This document shows positions 8,155 through 17,058 of a stretch of DNA of 64,000 nt, piece by piece. A program made the position numbers and the translations under genes. The notes below the pieces were generated by a model. The model saw only the letters and a program-made list of their open reading frames with translations, was not told the DNA's origin and ran no database searches. How positions within the stretch are numbered: position 1 is the first letter of the stretch; every line of letters begins with the position of its first letter. The DNA is taken from the NCBI RefSeq assembly GCF_030056795.1, contig NZ_JASHKQ010000015.1, forward strand, positions 1 to 64,000. Direction: 5' to 3'. The stretch comes from Rhodococcus sp. IEGM 1381 (GTDB lineage Bacteria > Actinomycetota > Actinomycetes > Mycobacteriales > Mycobacteriaceae).

Positions 8155-9405
8155 ATGAGCCACGATTCCGAAACACCTCCGAACTCCACCGTCCAGCCGA
8201 ACTCCGCTGTAAGCGCCGTCCCGCCGGGCGGCCGCATCGTTGTCGTGGGCGCCTCGCTGGCAGGTCTCCGCGCTGCCGAGGGACTGCGAGCCGAAGGCTA
8301 CACAGGCGAAGTCGTCGTCATCGGCGACGAGGCCGCCGACCCGTACGACCGACCCCCGCTGTCCAAAGAGGTGCTCACCGGGGTGATGACCGCGGACGAT
8401 GTCCTCTTGATGCGCGACCCCGAGTTGGACGTGACGTGGGAGCTGGGCCGACCCGCGATCGGGTTGAACACTCAGCGTCGTGTGGTCGAGATAGAGGGCG
8501 GGAAAGAGGTCGGCTACGACCAGGTCGTACTCGCCACGGGCAGCCGAGCGCGCACCCTTCCGACCTTCGGCCACAGCGAGACGGTCCATACGGTCCGCAC
8601 GGTCGATGACGCGTTGCGGCTCAGAGCTGTACTCGGAGAGGGCACGCGACTGCTGGTCATCGGTTGCGGTTTCATCGGCGTCGAGGTCGCCTCGTCCGCT
8701 CGCACGCTGGGTGCCGACGTGACAATGGTCGGCCTGGACGCCCCGCTGGCCCCGGCCGGGCCGCTCGCGACGCAAGCGTGTACAGCATTGCTCCAGACCA
8801 ACGGCGTGGTGCTGCACACCGGATTCGGTGTCTCGACAGCCGAGATCACCGAGAGCGGCGCCCATCGCGTCACGTTGTCCGACGGCACCGTTGTCGACGC
8901 CGATCAGGTCGTGGTCGCATGCGGATCCATGCCCAACGTGGAGTGGCTCGAGACCTCCGGACTCCCGCTGGACAACGGTGTCGTGTGCGGCGCCGACCTG
9001 CGCGTGGTCGGGTTCCCTGACGTATTCGCCGCCGGGGACATCGCGCGCTGGCCGCACCCGGCATTCGGGGCTTCCTTGCGTGTCGAACATTGGAGCAATG
9101 CCGTCGAGCAGGGGCAGGCAGTAGCACGTGCCGCGGTTCGGGGGGAGAGCGCCGAGCCATTCGCGGGTATGCCGAGCTTCTGGTCGGATCACTTCGGCGT
9201 TCGTCTGCAGGGCATCGGCGCGCTGGCTCTCGCTACCAGGTTCGAGCTGACACAGGGTGATGTGGAGTCCGGCCGGTTCGCCGCTGCGGCGTATGCCGGC
9301 GACACGTTCGTCGGTGGCGTCGCGTACGGGATACCCAGAGCGGTGGCGATGTTCCGCATCAAGCTGGTCAAAGCCGCCAAGGTCCTCGCGGAATCCGCGG
9401 TCTGA
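8155..9405 (+). CDS. NAD(P)H:ferredoxin reductase, FAD-dependent (Rieske/P450 electron-transfer type)
   Basis: A 416-residue two-dinucleotide-binding flavoprotein. The FAD motif is VVVGASLAGLRAAEGLR (about residues 29-45), with DPYDRPPLSKEVL following, a hallmark of BphA4/putidaredoxin-reductase enzymes. The NAD(P)H motif is LLVIGCGFIGVEVASSA, and VFAAGDIARWPHP is the C-terminal FAD motif. The enzyme passes electrons from NADH to a ferredoxin. A poorly conserved 25-residue leader rich in Pro, Asn and Ser precedes the FAD domain. It probably serves one or more of the window's Rieske oxygenases, whose operons lack their own reductase. A second, different reductase is at 37277. Confidence 0.9.
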   Translation: MSHDSETPPNSTVQPNSAVSAVPPGGRIVVVGASLAGLRAAEGLRAEGYTGEVVVIGDEAADPYDRPPLSKEVLTGVMTADDVLLMRDPELDVTWELGRPAIGLNTQRRVVEIEGGKEVGYDQVVLATGSRARTLPTFGHSETVHTVRTVDDALRLRAVLGEGTRLLVIGCGFIGVEVASSARTLGADVTMVGLDAPLAPAGPLATQACTALLQTNGVVLHTGFGVSTAEITESGAHRVTLSDGTVVDADQVVVACGSMPNVEWLETSGLPLDNGVVCGADLRVVGFPDVFAAGDIARWPHPAFGASLRVEHWSNAVEQGQAVARAAVRGESAEPFAGMPSFWSDHFGVRLQGIGALALATRFELTQGDVESGRFAAAAYAGDTFVGGVAYGIPRAVAMFRIKLVKAAKVLAESAV

Positions 9406-9512
9406 CGTCCGTACCATCGGCAACCCGCGGAAAGCCGAACCACCGGCATCACGAAACCGACCATCGTGGAACCGATCGCTCGGTTCATGACCACCGAACT
9501 CAGGAGCACGAG

Positions 9513-10379
9513 ATGAACAATCCAATCTACACGTATTCGGCAATAGTGGACCGGCCGAAGATGCGCCTGCCCGACGGTAAACGCATTGCAGTGTGGTTCG
9601 GTCTGAATATCGAGCATTACGAATACGGTAAGCCGGCGTTGAGCTTGGCTCCGTTCACGGCGGGCCTGACCCCGGATCCAACGAACGCCGGTTGGCGAGA
9701 CTACGGTCCGCGGGTCGGCTTCTGGCGCATGTTGGAGGTGTTCGACAGGTTGAAGATCCGACCGACCCCGATTGTGAACAGTGAAGTCGCGGAGCACTAC
9801 CCGGCCATAGTGGCTGCCGGCGTCGAGCGAGGATGGACGTGGGTTGCTCACGGTAAGACGAACTCGACATGGCAGGCAGGCATGTCGTTGGACGAGGAGC
9901 GTCAGTACATCACCGAGGTCTCGGATGAACTGGAACGAGCCACCGGCTCGAGGCCCAAGGGTTGGCTGGGCCCCTCGCTCACGGCCTCCCCGAATACCAA
10001 CCAACTGTTGGCCGAACTGGGCTACACCTACAACCTCGACTGGGGAATCGACGACCAGCCTTTCGACCTCGACGTCGCTGGACAGCGTTTACTGTCAGTC
10101 CCGTACAGCACTGAGGTCAATGACATACCCTCCTATGTCTTGCACGGTCATACGGGTCCTGAGTTCAAACAGACCGTGATCGATCAGTTCGACCAGATGC
10201 GCAGCGAGGGTGACGAGTGGCCCCGCGTATTCGGACTCGGACTACATCCGTTCCTGTCGGGCCAGCCGAACCGAACCCGATACTTTGCCGAAGCTCTCGA
10301 GCACATGAGTTCGTTCGACGATGTGTGGTTCGCGACGGCAGATGAGATTGCAACCTGGTACTCGAAAGAAACCACCTGA
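9513..10379 (+). CDS. Polysaccharide deacetylase family protein (allantoinase/PuuE-like fold)
   Basis: A 288-residue protein starting at ATG 9513 with AGGAG upstream. It begins with YTYSAIVDRPKMRLPDG, then IAVWFGLNIEHYEYG, which resembles the shorter NodB-fold proteins of the PuuE/peptidoglycan-deacetylase group. Later landmarks are VAHGKTNS, GWLGPSLTASPNT and FGLGLHPFLSGQPNR, where histidines supply likely metal ligands. Members hydrolyse N-acetyl groups or cyclic amides such as allantoin. It sits between a ferredoxin reductase and a Rieske oxygenase, so a C-N bond hydrolysis within the catabolic route is possible. No signal peptide is seen, arguing for a cytoplasmic small-molecule role. Confidence 0.7.
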   Translation: MNNPIYTYSAIVDRPKMRLPDGKRIAVWFGLNIEHYEYGKPALSLAPFTAGLTPDPTNAGWRDYGPRVGFWRMLEVFDRLKIRPTPIVNSEVAEHYPAIVAAGVERGWTWVAHGKTNSTWQAGMSLDEERQYITEVSDELERATGSRPKGWLGPSLTASPNTNQLLAELGYTYNLDWGIDDQPFDLDVAGQRLLSVPYSTEVNDIPSYVLHGHTGPEFKQTVIDQFDQMRSEGDEWPRVFGLGLHPFLSGQPNRTRYFAEALEHMSSFDDVWFATADEIATWYSKETT

Positions 10380-10469
10380 GCTGGGTCGACCGCAATGCGA
10401 GGTCGAAACCACAAAACGACCTGACATTCGGACACGATCCCGAGCACAACGACACCACGTCTAGTCGAG

Positions 10470-10487
10470 TCACCCGGAATCGGGTGA
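10470..10487 (+). terminator. Inverted repeat, terminator-like
   Basis: TCACCCG (10470-10476) and CGGGTGA (10481-10487) form a perfect 7-bp stem with loop GAAT, followed by TTGTTT. It lies 90 bp after the deacetylase-like gene and 135 bp before RHO-A. It may be a weak intrinsic terminator or an operator for RHO-A. Confidence 0.45.
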
Positions 10488-10621
10488 TTGTTTCATCCGA
10501 TTTTCCGGATGCATCCCGCGACGTGGACCACCTCGAACCTCGGGCGAATTGTGGATGATTCTCCCTCATGTATGCCCCGGTCGTCGGCCGGCGCAATTCC
10601 CTCCTCGAAAGGAAGGCGCTC

Positions 10622-11812
10622 ATGCCTGAAACAGTCAACGCCAGTTCGTCGCTACCGTTCGATCGCGTCGTGGACAGCAGCGTCTATTACGACGCCGCTA
10701 CGTACGAGAAAGAAGTCTCGGATATCTTCGGGCAGAGCTGGTTGCTCGCGTGTCACGAAAGCGAGCTGACCGAGCCGGGCGATTTCGTCACGACGACGTT
10801 GGCAGGTGCGCCGGTGATCATCGCGCGCGACAAGAACCGTGACCTCCGCGCGTACCTCAACGTATGCCGGCATCGCGCGTGCAAGGTGGTTTCCGAAGAC
10901 GCCGGCCACGCTTCGGCGTTCAGATGCCCGTACCACTTCTGGGTCTACTCGCTCGAAGGTGAGCTGGTCGGCCTCAGCGGAGCAAAGTCGTACGAGGGCA
11001 CCGGCTTCGAAAAATCGGACCACAACCTGATCGAATTCACCTGCGAATCGACGTTGGGATTGGTGTTCGTACATTTCGGCAAGGCCCCGACCTCAGTGGT
11101 CGAATGGCTCGGACCGACGGTGCACTCAACTATGGCAACCCCTCTGGCCAACGCCGAGTTCACCGTCATCAGCCGTTGGAGTATGGAGATGCCGGTGAAC
11201 TGGAAGGTGTTTGCCGAGAACGTTCGTGATGGGTACCACGTACCATTCGTGCACCCGTTCTTCCGTGCGGCGAGCCCGGCGGGGCGTTACAGTTTGCACG
11301 ACAACGGACACGCTGTTCAGCAGTTGGGGATGGATCCAGAAGGTATGGAACCGGAACTATGGGAGCAACTTCGCAAGAACCCGTTGCCGGGTGTAGAAGT
11401 CGGGGACGGCTACATCGTGAACCTGTTTCCCGATTCGACTGTGACACTGAGATCCAATGTGGTGTCGATCGATACTCAGCACGTCTTGTCACCTGACAAG
11501 GTGGTTCTGCACAACCTCACCCTCGGACTTGTCGGTGACGACGACGAGGTCATGGAGAATCGCAAGCTCGCTCAGAAGACGTGGTTCCAGAATCCACTGG
11601 AGATCGAGGATTACCCGATCTTCCTGGCCCAGCAAGAAGGCTTGACCTCGCGCAAGCTCCCCTACAGTGTCATCGCGCGTGGTCAGGACGCCAGCGAGGG
11701 CGAGCGCGGCGACGACAATCGTCTTCGGCAATTCTGGAGCCAGTGGCGTCTGTTGATGGGAACGAAATTCAATTCGCTCAGCGATGTGCAGCCGGGCTCC
11801 GTCGATGCGTGA
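10622..11812 (+). CDS. Rieske non-haem iron oxygenase alpha subunit (RHO-A)
   Basis: A 396-residue oxygenase; ATG 10622 follows GAAAGGAAGG. The Rieske [2Fe-2S] ligands are in NVCRHRAC and FRCPYHFWVY (CxH...CxxH). The catalytic iron site is in FAENVRDGYHVPFVHPFF, giving the bridging Asp and two His, with a later acidic ligand probably in the IEDYPIF region. No beta subunit follows, so it is of the alpha-only type. Such enzymes hydroxylate or demethylate small aromatics or quaternary amines. It belongs to a different subgroup from RHO-B, C and D. It has no island operator in its upstream region and overlaps the following Uma2 gene by 8 bp. Confidence 0.85.
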   Translation: MPETVNASSSLPFDRVVDSSVYYDAATYEKEVSDIFGQSWLLACHESELTEPGDFVTTTLAGAPVIIARDKNRDLRAYLNVCRHRACKVVSEDAGHASAFRCPYHFWVYSLEGELVGLSGAKSYEGTGFEKSDHNLIEFTCESTLGLVFVHFGKAPTSVVEWLGPTVHSTMATPLANAEFTVISRWSMEMPVNWKVFAENVRDGYHVPFVHPFFRAASPAGRYSLHDNGHAVQQLGMDPEGMEPELWEQLRKNPLPGVEVGDGYIVNLFPDSTVTLRSNVVSIDTQHVLSPDKVVLHNLTLGLVGDDDEVMENRKLAQKTWFQNPLEIEDYPIFLAQQEGLTSRKLPYSVIARGQDASEGERGDDNRLRQFWSQWRLLMGTKFNSLSDVQPGSVDA

Positions 11813-12323
11813 GTTGGTCTTCGGCGAAGAATTCGCCGTTGTACAACCCACCGCGTTACTCGCGGACTGCATCGACGGCGCGATCGGTGTGCTGGGTGCC
11901 GCGCTGGTTGACAAGGGTGTGCGTGTGGTCGATCGGCCGTTGTGCACCCTGGGAAAGAACACCGAACTCAGACCAACTCTGGTGGTCGAGGATTCGATCA
12001 GTGCGAAGCCGAACCTCGTCGTCGAATTTCGCACAGAATCGACCAGTCGATACATCCTGGGGCCGAAGCGACTCGCGTATGGACGCATGGGAATCCCTGA
12101 GTTGTGGTACGTCGATCCGGGCTACCGACGCGTTCTGGTCATGGTGTTGGACGGGACCTCGCAGAGATTCGAGTGGCCCGCCACGGTGTTTCAGTCGGAC
12201 GAGTTGCTTCGTCCGGTCGGAGTCAGTCTCACACCGCTGACCGTCGGCGAGTTGCTGAGCCACTGGCCGAGAAGCCACGTTCTCGATTCCGACATGGGTG
12301 CGAGTTGGCCGTCGGACGTATGA
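11805..12323 (+). CDS. Uma2-family (DUF820) putative PD-(D/E)xK nuclease
   Basis: A 172-residue protein with the Uma2 core: RPTLVVEDSISAKPNLVVEF, then KRLAYGRMGIPELWYVDP. The ED/VVEF strand and the KRLxYxxxGIPExWxVDP helix-strand correspond to the restriction-endonuclease-like fold. The function of Uma2 proteins is not established. The gene starts at ATG 11805 inside the end of RHO-A and is therefore translationally coupled to it, which is an odd partner for a catabolic oxygenase. A strong hairpin terminator follows about 100 bp after its stop. Confidence 0.75.
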   Translation: MRELVFGEEFAVVQPTALLADCIDGAIGVLGAALVDKGVRVVDRPLCTLGKNTELRPTLVVEDSISAKPNLVVEFRTESTSRYILGPKRLAYGRMGIPELWYVDPGYRRVLVMVLDGTSQRFEWPATVFQSDELLRPVGVSLTPLTVGELLSHWPRSHVLDSDMGASWPSDV

Positions 12324-12426
12324 AGAACGTCTGGCGGCGAAGACGTGGAGTTGCGCTCGAGCGAGCTTTCCACGCGATTCACCGATGAACGACGTGCGCC
12401 GTACAGGTTCGGCGACACCGGCGGTG

Positions 12427-12466
12427 TGACGAAGACCCTGTCTCTGTCGAGGCAGGGTCTTCGTCG
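12427..12466 (+). terminator. Strong stem-loop terminator
   Basis: A perfect 13-bp stem, GACGAAGACCCTG (12428-12440) with CAGGGTCTTCGTC (12453-12465), encloses a 12-nt loop and extends by wobble pairs. No U-tract follows, as is common in actinobacteria. It lies after Uma2 and before a convergent hydrolase gene, so it may serve both strands. Confidence 0.75.
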
Positions 12467-12531
12467 TGAACCAGGTCAGTACTCCATGGAGGTGCAGACA
12501 CGAATGTCGCCCTTGATCCGCCTACCCCGAA

Positions 12532-13284
12532 TCATCGAGGCTCCTCATCCTGATCAGTGCTGACGCGCATGAACTCCTCACTCTCGCTGCGGATCACCGT
12601 GGCGAGTGCGTCGGGCATCGACAGGAACGGTGAGTGCCCGCTCGGTAGGTGGTGAACCCGGACGGAATGTTTCGCCATCTGCTCCTGGACGGACGGTGCG
12701 ATGGCACGGTCGTGATCGCAGATCACGTAGGCGGTCGGCATGTGACGCCATGCGGCGTCGGTCAGCTCCACCTCATCTCCGGCGAGTGATTGGTGTGTGA
12801 GCCGGGCGGCGCAGGACTCCGCGATGTCCGTGGGCACGTCGTTGTAGAAGGTGGGCAGTGGGGTGCGCGCGTCGACGTATCCCTCCTCTGGATGCAGGTC
12901 CCACCAGGTCGGCGGCGGGCCCTCGAACAGGTCGGCCACGCGCTGGCCGACGTCGGCCACGAGCGCGGCCACGTACACGACGCCGACGACGTGCTGCTGC
13001 CCGCAGACAGCCCGGGTCGTCGAGAGGCCACTGCCCGAGTGGGCTACGACGACAGTGGGCCTGTCAGAGTTTTCTGCCAATGCGGTTCTGATCGCGTCGA
13101 CGTCCTCGGCATGGCCGCCCAGCGCACTGGGTTCGGCCCCGCTGGACGGAAGTGCGACCGTGCGAACGACGCCGGGGAGGTGCGGGATCAGGAGGTCCCA
13201 GGCCCACGGGCCGTGCCATGCACCGTGCACGAGAAGCAGATCGGGTGCATTTGTCGGGTCCTCGAGGGCCGAAAGCTTTGTCAT
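12532..13284 (-). CDS. Alpha/beta-hydrolase (esterase/lactonase-like)
   Basis: A 250-residue protein of the AB_hydrolase group typified by short plant-esterase-like bacterial enzymes. It has LLLVHGAWHGPWAWDLLIPHL (oxyanion HG), VVVAHSGSG with the nucleophile in an unusual AHSGSG elbow (usual form GHSxGG), and a C-terminal HHLPSGHSPFLSMPD supplying the histidine. It shares no overlap with neighbours and lacks an island operator. It probably hydrolyses a small ester or lactone. Substrate unknown. Confidence 0.7.
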   Translation of the reverse strand: MTKLSALEDPTNAPDLLLVHGAWHGPWAWDLLIPHLPGVVRTVALPSSGAEPSALGGHAEDVDAIRTALAENSDRPTVVVAHSGSGLSTTRAVCGQQHVVGVVYVAALVADVGQRVADLFEGPPPTWWDLHPEEGYVDARTPLPTFYNDVPTDIAESCAARLTHQSLAGDEVELTDAAWRHMPTAYVICDHDRAIAPSVQEQMAKHSVRVHHLPSGHSPFLSMPDALATVIRSESEEFMRVSTDQDEEPR

Positions 13285-13387
13285 GGGGCTCCGTTTCAGA
13301 GTGCGCGAATCCGTACCGGTGGCAGCCGGTTCGGGGTTCTTCGGATAGTCGCTCTGTGACTTCGTGCTGCTGCTCGAGTGAGTGGGC

Positions 13388-14095
13388 TCACCAGGGCAGC
13401 GGGCCGTTGGCGTCGAGGTAGCACCCTGTTGGGCCGTCGGTGCCGATCTGTGCCATGCGGACGATCAGCTGTGCGCCCTCCTCGACAGACTGCATGCCGG
13501 TGTTGTCGTTGAGGTCCGTTTTGATGAAGCCGGGCTCGACGGAGTTGATCCGTATGTCCGGGAACGCCTTGGCGTATTGCACGGTGAGCATGTTGACCAC
13601 GATCTTGGACGCCGGGTAGACGAAGCCCGGGTAGAAGTGCGTGGGGGACGTGGGGTCGGAGAGGTTGGTCAGCGAGGCGAGGCCGCCGACGACGTTGACC
13701 ACCACCGGTGCGGCTGAGCGTTGCAGCAAGGGTAGGAAGGCGTGGGTGACGCGGACGACGCCGAAGGCATTCGTCTCGAAGGTGTCTCGCATCGAGTCGG
13801 CGGTCACCGACGCGGCGCTGGACTCGCTCTGGGCGTCGGCCCTGCTCGCGATGCCGGCGTTGTTGATCAGGACATCGAGCCCGCCGTCGGCGGTGATGGT
13901 CTTGGCTGCCGCCTCGACCGTGGCGTCGTCGGTGACGTCGATGAGTACGAACCGTGCGCCCAGCTCCTCGGCGGTCCGACGCCCGCGTTCGGCGTCGCGG
14001 GCACTCACGTAGACGGTGTGGCCCGCGGCGATGAGCTGGCGGGCGGTCTCGTGACCGAGGCCTTTGTTTGCTCCGGTGATCAGTGTTGTCGTCAT
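13388..14095 (-). CDS. SDR-family oxidoreductase
   Basis: A 235-residue short-chain dehydrogenase with TLITGANKGLGHETARQL at the N-terminus, a basic residue after strand 2 (SARDAERG) favouring NADP+, LINNAGIA and YPASK. The ANKGLG motif places it with carbonyl-reductase-like SDRs that are often controlled by, and divergent from, XRE- or TetR-type regulators, as here. ATG 14095 is the natural start; the next gene starts 103 bp away on the other strand. It does not look like part of the aromatic regulon. Confidence 0.8.
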   Translation of the reverse strand: MTTTLITGANKGLGHETARQLIAAGHTVYVSARDAERGRRTAEELGARFVLIDVTDDATVEAAAKTITADGGLDVLINNAGIASRADAQSESSAASVTADSMRDTFETNAFGVVRVTHAFLPLLQRSAAPVVVNVVGGLASLTNLSDPTSPTHFYPGFVYPASKIVVNMLTVQYAKAFPDIRINSVEPGFIKTDLNDNTGMQSVEEGAQLIVRMAQIGTDGPTGCYLDANGPLPW

Positions 14096-14198
14096 GTGCC
14101 CAGTCTTCGGGGCGGCGGCACGATCAGCCAGGAGGACCTTCTTCCTAGGATTGTGGGGGCCAGGCACAAGCACGGCCGAGCGGTGTTCACTGGGGGGC

Positions 14199-15062
14199 AT
14201 GACGGCGACGGAATTCGGACAGACGCTGCGGCGCTGGCGCGACTGTGTCACACCGGAGGCGGCGGGACTGCCCGCCGGTGGTCGCCGGCGGGCGGCCGGT
14301 CTGCGGCGCGAGGAGCTGGCCATGCTGGCCGGAATTTCGGCCGATTACCTCACGCGCCTCGAACAGGGACGGGCAGCCAATCCCTCGGGGCAGGTGGTCG
14401 AGGCACTGACCAGGGCGCTGCGGCTGTCCGGGGACGAGCGTGCATACCTGTACGGTCTTGCGGAGCTGGTGCCGCCGGGTCCGCAGGTAGTACCCGGGTT
14501 CATCACGCCCAGCGTCCAGCGGTTGCTGGATCGACTCGTCGACGCGCCCGTCGCGGTCCATGACGCAGCTATGACATTGCTGTTGGCCAACCCGATGTAT
14601 GCGGCGCTGATGGGCGACCCGTCCGGCTTGCGCGGGATCGAGCGGAACGACGCATGGCGCTTCTTCATGGGTGCACCGACCCGGGTGCGGCACACCCGGG
14701 AGGAACGCAGCGCCTGCGAGAGCGGCATGGTCTCGCAGCTGCGCAGGACCGCGGCCCGCTATCCGGCGGATCAACGACTGCGGCGCCTGATCGCTGACAT
14801 GCGGACCCACAGTGGGCGGTTCGCTGAGCTGTGGGACGCGGGTGCCGTGGGACGGTTCGAGGCCTGGCACAAGACGATCGAGGTTCCGCAGGTGGGCTTG
14901 TTGACGTTGGACTGCGACCTGCTCCGGCTGGAGCACAGCGACCTGTACGTTGTCGTCTACTCGGCCGAGCCAGGCAGCCAGGCCGCCGAGAAGCTCGAGC
15001 TGGTATCGGTGCTCGGCACTCAGGATCTGGGGAGTACACCGTCACTCCCCGGTCTGCGGTGA
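14199..15062 (+). CDS. XRE-family regulator with MmyB-like ligand domain
   Basis: A 287-residue regulator. The N-terminal helix-turn-helix contains RRAAGLRREELAMLAGIS and YLTRLEQGRA, characteristic of the MmyB family in actinobacteria. The C-terminal 180 residues form the PAS-like MmyB ligand domain (MLLLANPMYAALMG, then TLDCDLLRLEHSDLYVVVYS), which is known to bind fatty acids in one structure. It is divergent from the SDR at 14095 and probably regulates it. Its 3' end overlaps the convergent TetR gene by 21 bp. Confidence 0.85.
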   Translation: MTATEFGQTLRRWRDCVTPEAAGLPAGGRRRAAGLRREELAMLAGISADYLTRLEQGRAANPSGQVVEALTRALRLSGDERAYLYGLAELVPPGPQVVPGFITPSVQRLLDRLVDAPVAVHDAAMTLLLANPMYAALMGDPSGLRGIERNDAWRFFMGAPTRVRHTREERSACESGMVSQLRRTAARYPADQRLRRLIADMRTHSGRFAELWDAGAVGRFEAWHKTIEVPQVGLLTLDCDLLRLEHSDLYVVVYSAEPGSQAAEKLELVSVLGTQDLGSTPSLPGLR

Positions 15063-15671
15063 GACCGTTCGCCCTTCCTGTTCGGCATTGTCGGTGCGGG
15101 GGAGTGAGCCCAGCGCGATCTGATGGTCGATCAGCATCGACATCTGTGTCTCGACGTCGTTCAGGGCGTCGAGCGACCTCTGCGCGACGCTTATCACGAT
15201 GGCGCCCGAGACTGCCGCGACAACGGTGTTCGCGAGCGCGGTTGCGGCGGGGTCCGCGATGCCGTGACCGCGTAGTGACGCGCTGATCGTGACTGTCCAT
15301 TGCCTGAATGCATCGCCGGCCAGATCGGATGCGGACGGGATGTTCGACCGGGACATCGCTGCCGCTGTCACCGGGCACCCTGCCGTGAAACCGCTGCCCG
15401 AGACCACAGCTTTCCAGTCACCGATGAAGGCTTCGAGCGCACCAACCGGTGTGGGCGCGTCGCTGCAGAGAGCGATCCGGTTGTCGATGTAGGCGCCGGC
15501 CACGCGGGTGGCCTCGTCGACGAGACCCGCCTTGCCGTCGGGGAAGTTGAGGTAGATCGAGCGTCGCGACACTCGCCCGTGGTCGAGGATCTCGGCAACC
15601 CCGGTACCGGCCACTCCGTGCCGACGCATCAGGTCGATTGTGCTGTGGACCAATCTGTCGCGCGCGGTCAT
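15042..15671 (-). CDS. TetR-family regulator
   Basis: A 209-residue repressor. The N-terminal HTH reads VHSTIDLMRRHGVAGTGVAEI, then GRVSRRSIYLNFPDGKAGL. The C-terminal domain has the GCPVTAAAM pattern of the YcdC/LmrA-like group. It is divergent from the MpaB-family oxygenase gene, and two palindromic sites lie between the two starts, so repression of itself and the oxygenase is the likely role. Confidence 0.85.
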   Translation of the reverse strand: MTARDRLVHSTIDLMRRHGVAGTGVAEILDHGRVSRRSIYLNFPDGKAGLVDEATRVAGAYIDNRIALCSDAPTPVGALEAFIGDWKAVVSGSGFTAGCPVTAAAMSRSNIPSASDLAGDAFRQWTVTISASLRGHGIADPAATALANTVVAAVSGAIVISVAQRSLDALNDVETQMSMLIDHQIALGSLPRTDNAEQEGRTVSPQTGE

Positions 15672-15697
15672 CGTGCTCCCTTCTCACCTCTTGCCAC

Positions 15698-15746
15698 TAT
15701 ACCAAGTGGTGTACTACCGTCGGCACTGTTACACCGATCGGTGTAA
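15698..15746. promoter_or_regulatory. Two TetR-type operators between the divergent genes
   Basis: TTACACCGATCGGTGTAA (15729-15746) is a perfect 18-bp palindrome. TATACCAAGTGGTGTA (15698-15713) repeats the same half-sites, TAYACC and GGTGTA, with the same four-base spacing. The pair sits between the TetR and MpaB-type genes and is the obvious target for the TetR protein. Confidence 0.8.
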
Positions 15747-15772
15747 ATTGCCATCGACCGTGAGGCGTGAGT

Positions 15773-16984
15773 ATGACCGTTCCATCGCTGAAGCAGCCCG
15801 TCGAAACCGATCGCGTGAAAGCTCTGGTGGAGCTCGCCTGCACTCCGGGAGCCGAGTCGTACCTTCCTGTGGAGGACATCGATGTCGAGTCCTGGAACAG
15901 GATCGGTGACCCCTTGTGTGAGGCCCTGATCGGGACGATGCGGGCTCGCAAACTGATGGGCGGGGACATCTACGCAAACGCGCGCGCACTCGAGCGGCAG
16001 GGCTTGTCGGAAGCCGTGAACTTCTTCGCCGATGCGGAGGCCGTCCCGAGCTGGCTCGACGTGGACGCACTGCGGGTGGGTGCAGGGATCGGTCGCCGCA
16101 ATCCCATGGGAATGCTGTTCGGAGTGCACGGAGCTCTTCCCATGACGTACCTGGATCCGTCGACCTCGGAGGTGATGGGATCGACCGGTCGACTGGCCGG
16201 CGGCGGCGATTTTCGACGGCGGTTCTGGGAGACCGCGACAGGCTTCATCGGTGCGCTCGATGTCGACGGCATGTTGCCGGGCGGCGAGAGCTGGATCCTA
16301 TGGGTTCGAATTCGCTTCATGCACACCATGATTCGGATGGGAATCGAACGTGGCGGGCAATGGCCGCGGTACGAGACCGGGGTACCGATCAGCCAACTCG
16401 CGACTGCAGGAGCCACGTACATCTTCGGTCAGTACCGGGTGAATATCATGGAGTACTTCGGCGGCAAAGTTTCCCGTGAGGAACGTGATGGATTCGCTCT
16501 GATGTGGCGGTGGGTGTCCCGCATAGAAGGTGCGAACAACCAATTGCTCGGACGTGACCACGAGGAAGAGTTCGCCATCCAATTGCGCATTCACGAAGCG
16601 CTGGCCGGAACGAATGCCAAGACAAAACCTCTCATGCAGGAGTTGGTGAACGGCACAGCGACAATGGCGGTGTTCGGACGGTCGAAGCGGCTCAATCACG
16701 CTGTCGCACGCCAACTTCTCTCGCCGTCGATGGTGGCGACGGCCGGGGGCAATGATCCCCGTGACACGTTGGGTCTCGAACCCCGGCCGGTCGCGGAAAC
16801 GGCTGTACGACTCGGAGCAAGTGTCCTGCGTGGGGCGGGTCTGGCAATGCGGGTCAGACCCGTGCGGCGGCTCGCCGAGCGCGGCGGGCACCGGATGCTG
16901 AAGTACTCCCTCGAGCGTGGGTTGGACGGAGTCAAGGCCGACTACCGCGGATCCGTGGTCGCCGGTCGTGCCACCGACGCCTGA
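15773..16984 (+). CDS. MpaB/latex-clearing-protein family oxygenase (DUF2236)
   Basis: A 403-residue protein with the family core: GMLFGVHGALPMTYLDPST, then ILWVRIRFMHTMIRMG, where the RxRxMHxxxR helix carries the conserved histidine of haem-containing latex-clearing proteins, and GQYRVNIMEYFGG. The start at ATG 15773 has GAGG seven bases upstream; GTG 15767 is possible. Family members include rubber oxygenase Lcp and the fungal mycophenolate enzyme MpaB; many bacterial members are uncharacterised. It stands alone under TetR control and is not linked to the aromatic operator. Confidence 0.75.
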   Translation: MTVPSLKQPVETDRVKALVELACTPGAESYLPVEDIDVESWNRIGDPLCEALIGTMRARKLMGGDIYANARALERQGLSEAVNFFADAEAVPSWLDVDALRVGAGIGRRNPMGMLFGVHGALPMTYLDPSTSEVMGSTGRLAGGGDFRRRFWETATGFIGALDVDGMLPGGESWILWVRIRFMHTMIRMGIERGGQWPRYETGVPISQLATAGATYIFGQYRVNIMEYFGGKVSREERDGFALMWRWVSRIEGANNQLLGRDHEEEFAIQLRIHEALAGTNAKTKPLMQELVNGTATMAVFGRSKRLNHAVARQLLSPSMVATAGGNDPRDTLGLEPRPVAETAVRLGASVLRGAGLAMRVRPVRRLAERGGHRMLKYSLERGLDGVKADYRGSVVAGRATDA

Positions 16985-17058
16985 CGCGACCGGGGCGTGA
17001 TCTCGCGCGGCCCTCGGCCGTGGTGTCCACGCTCTGAACGACACCATCACTTCGATCG

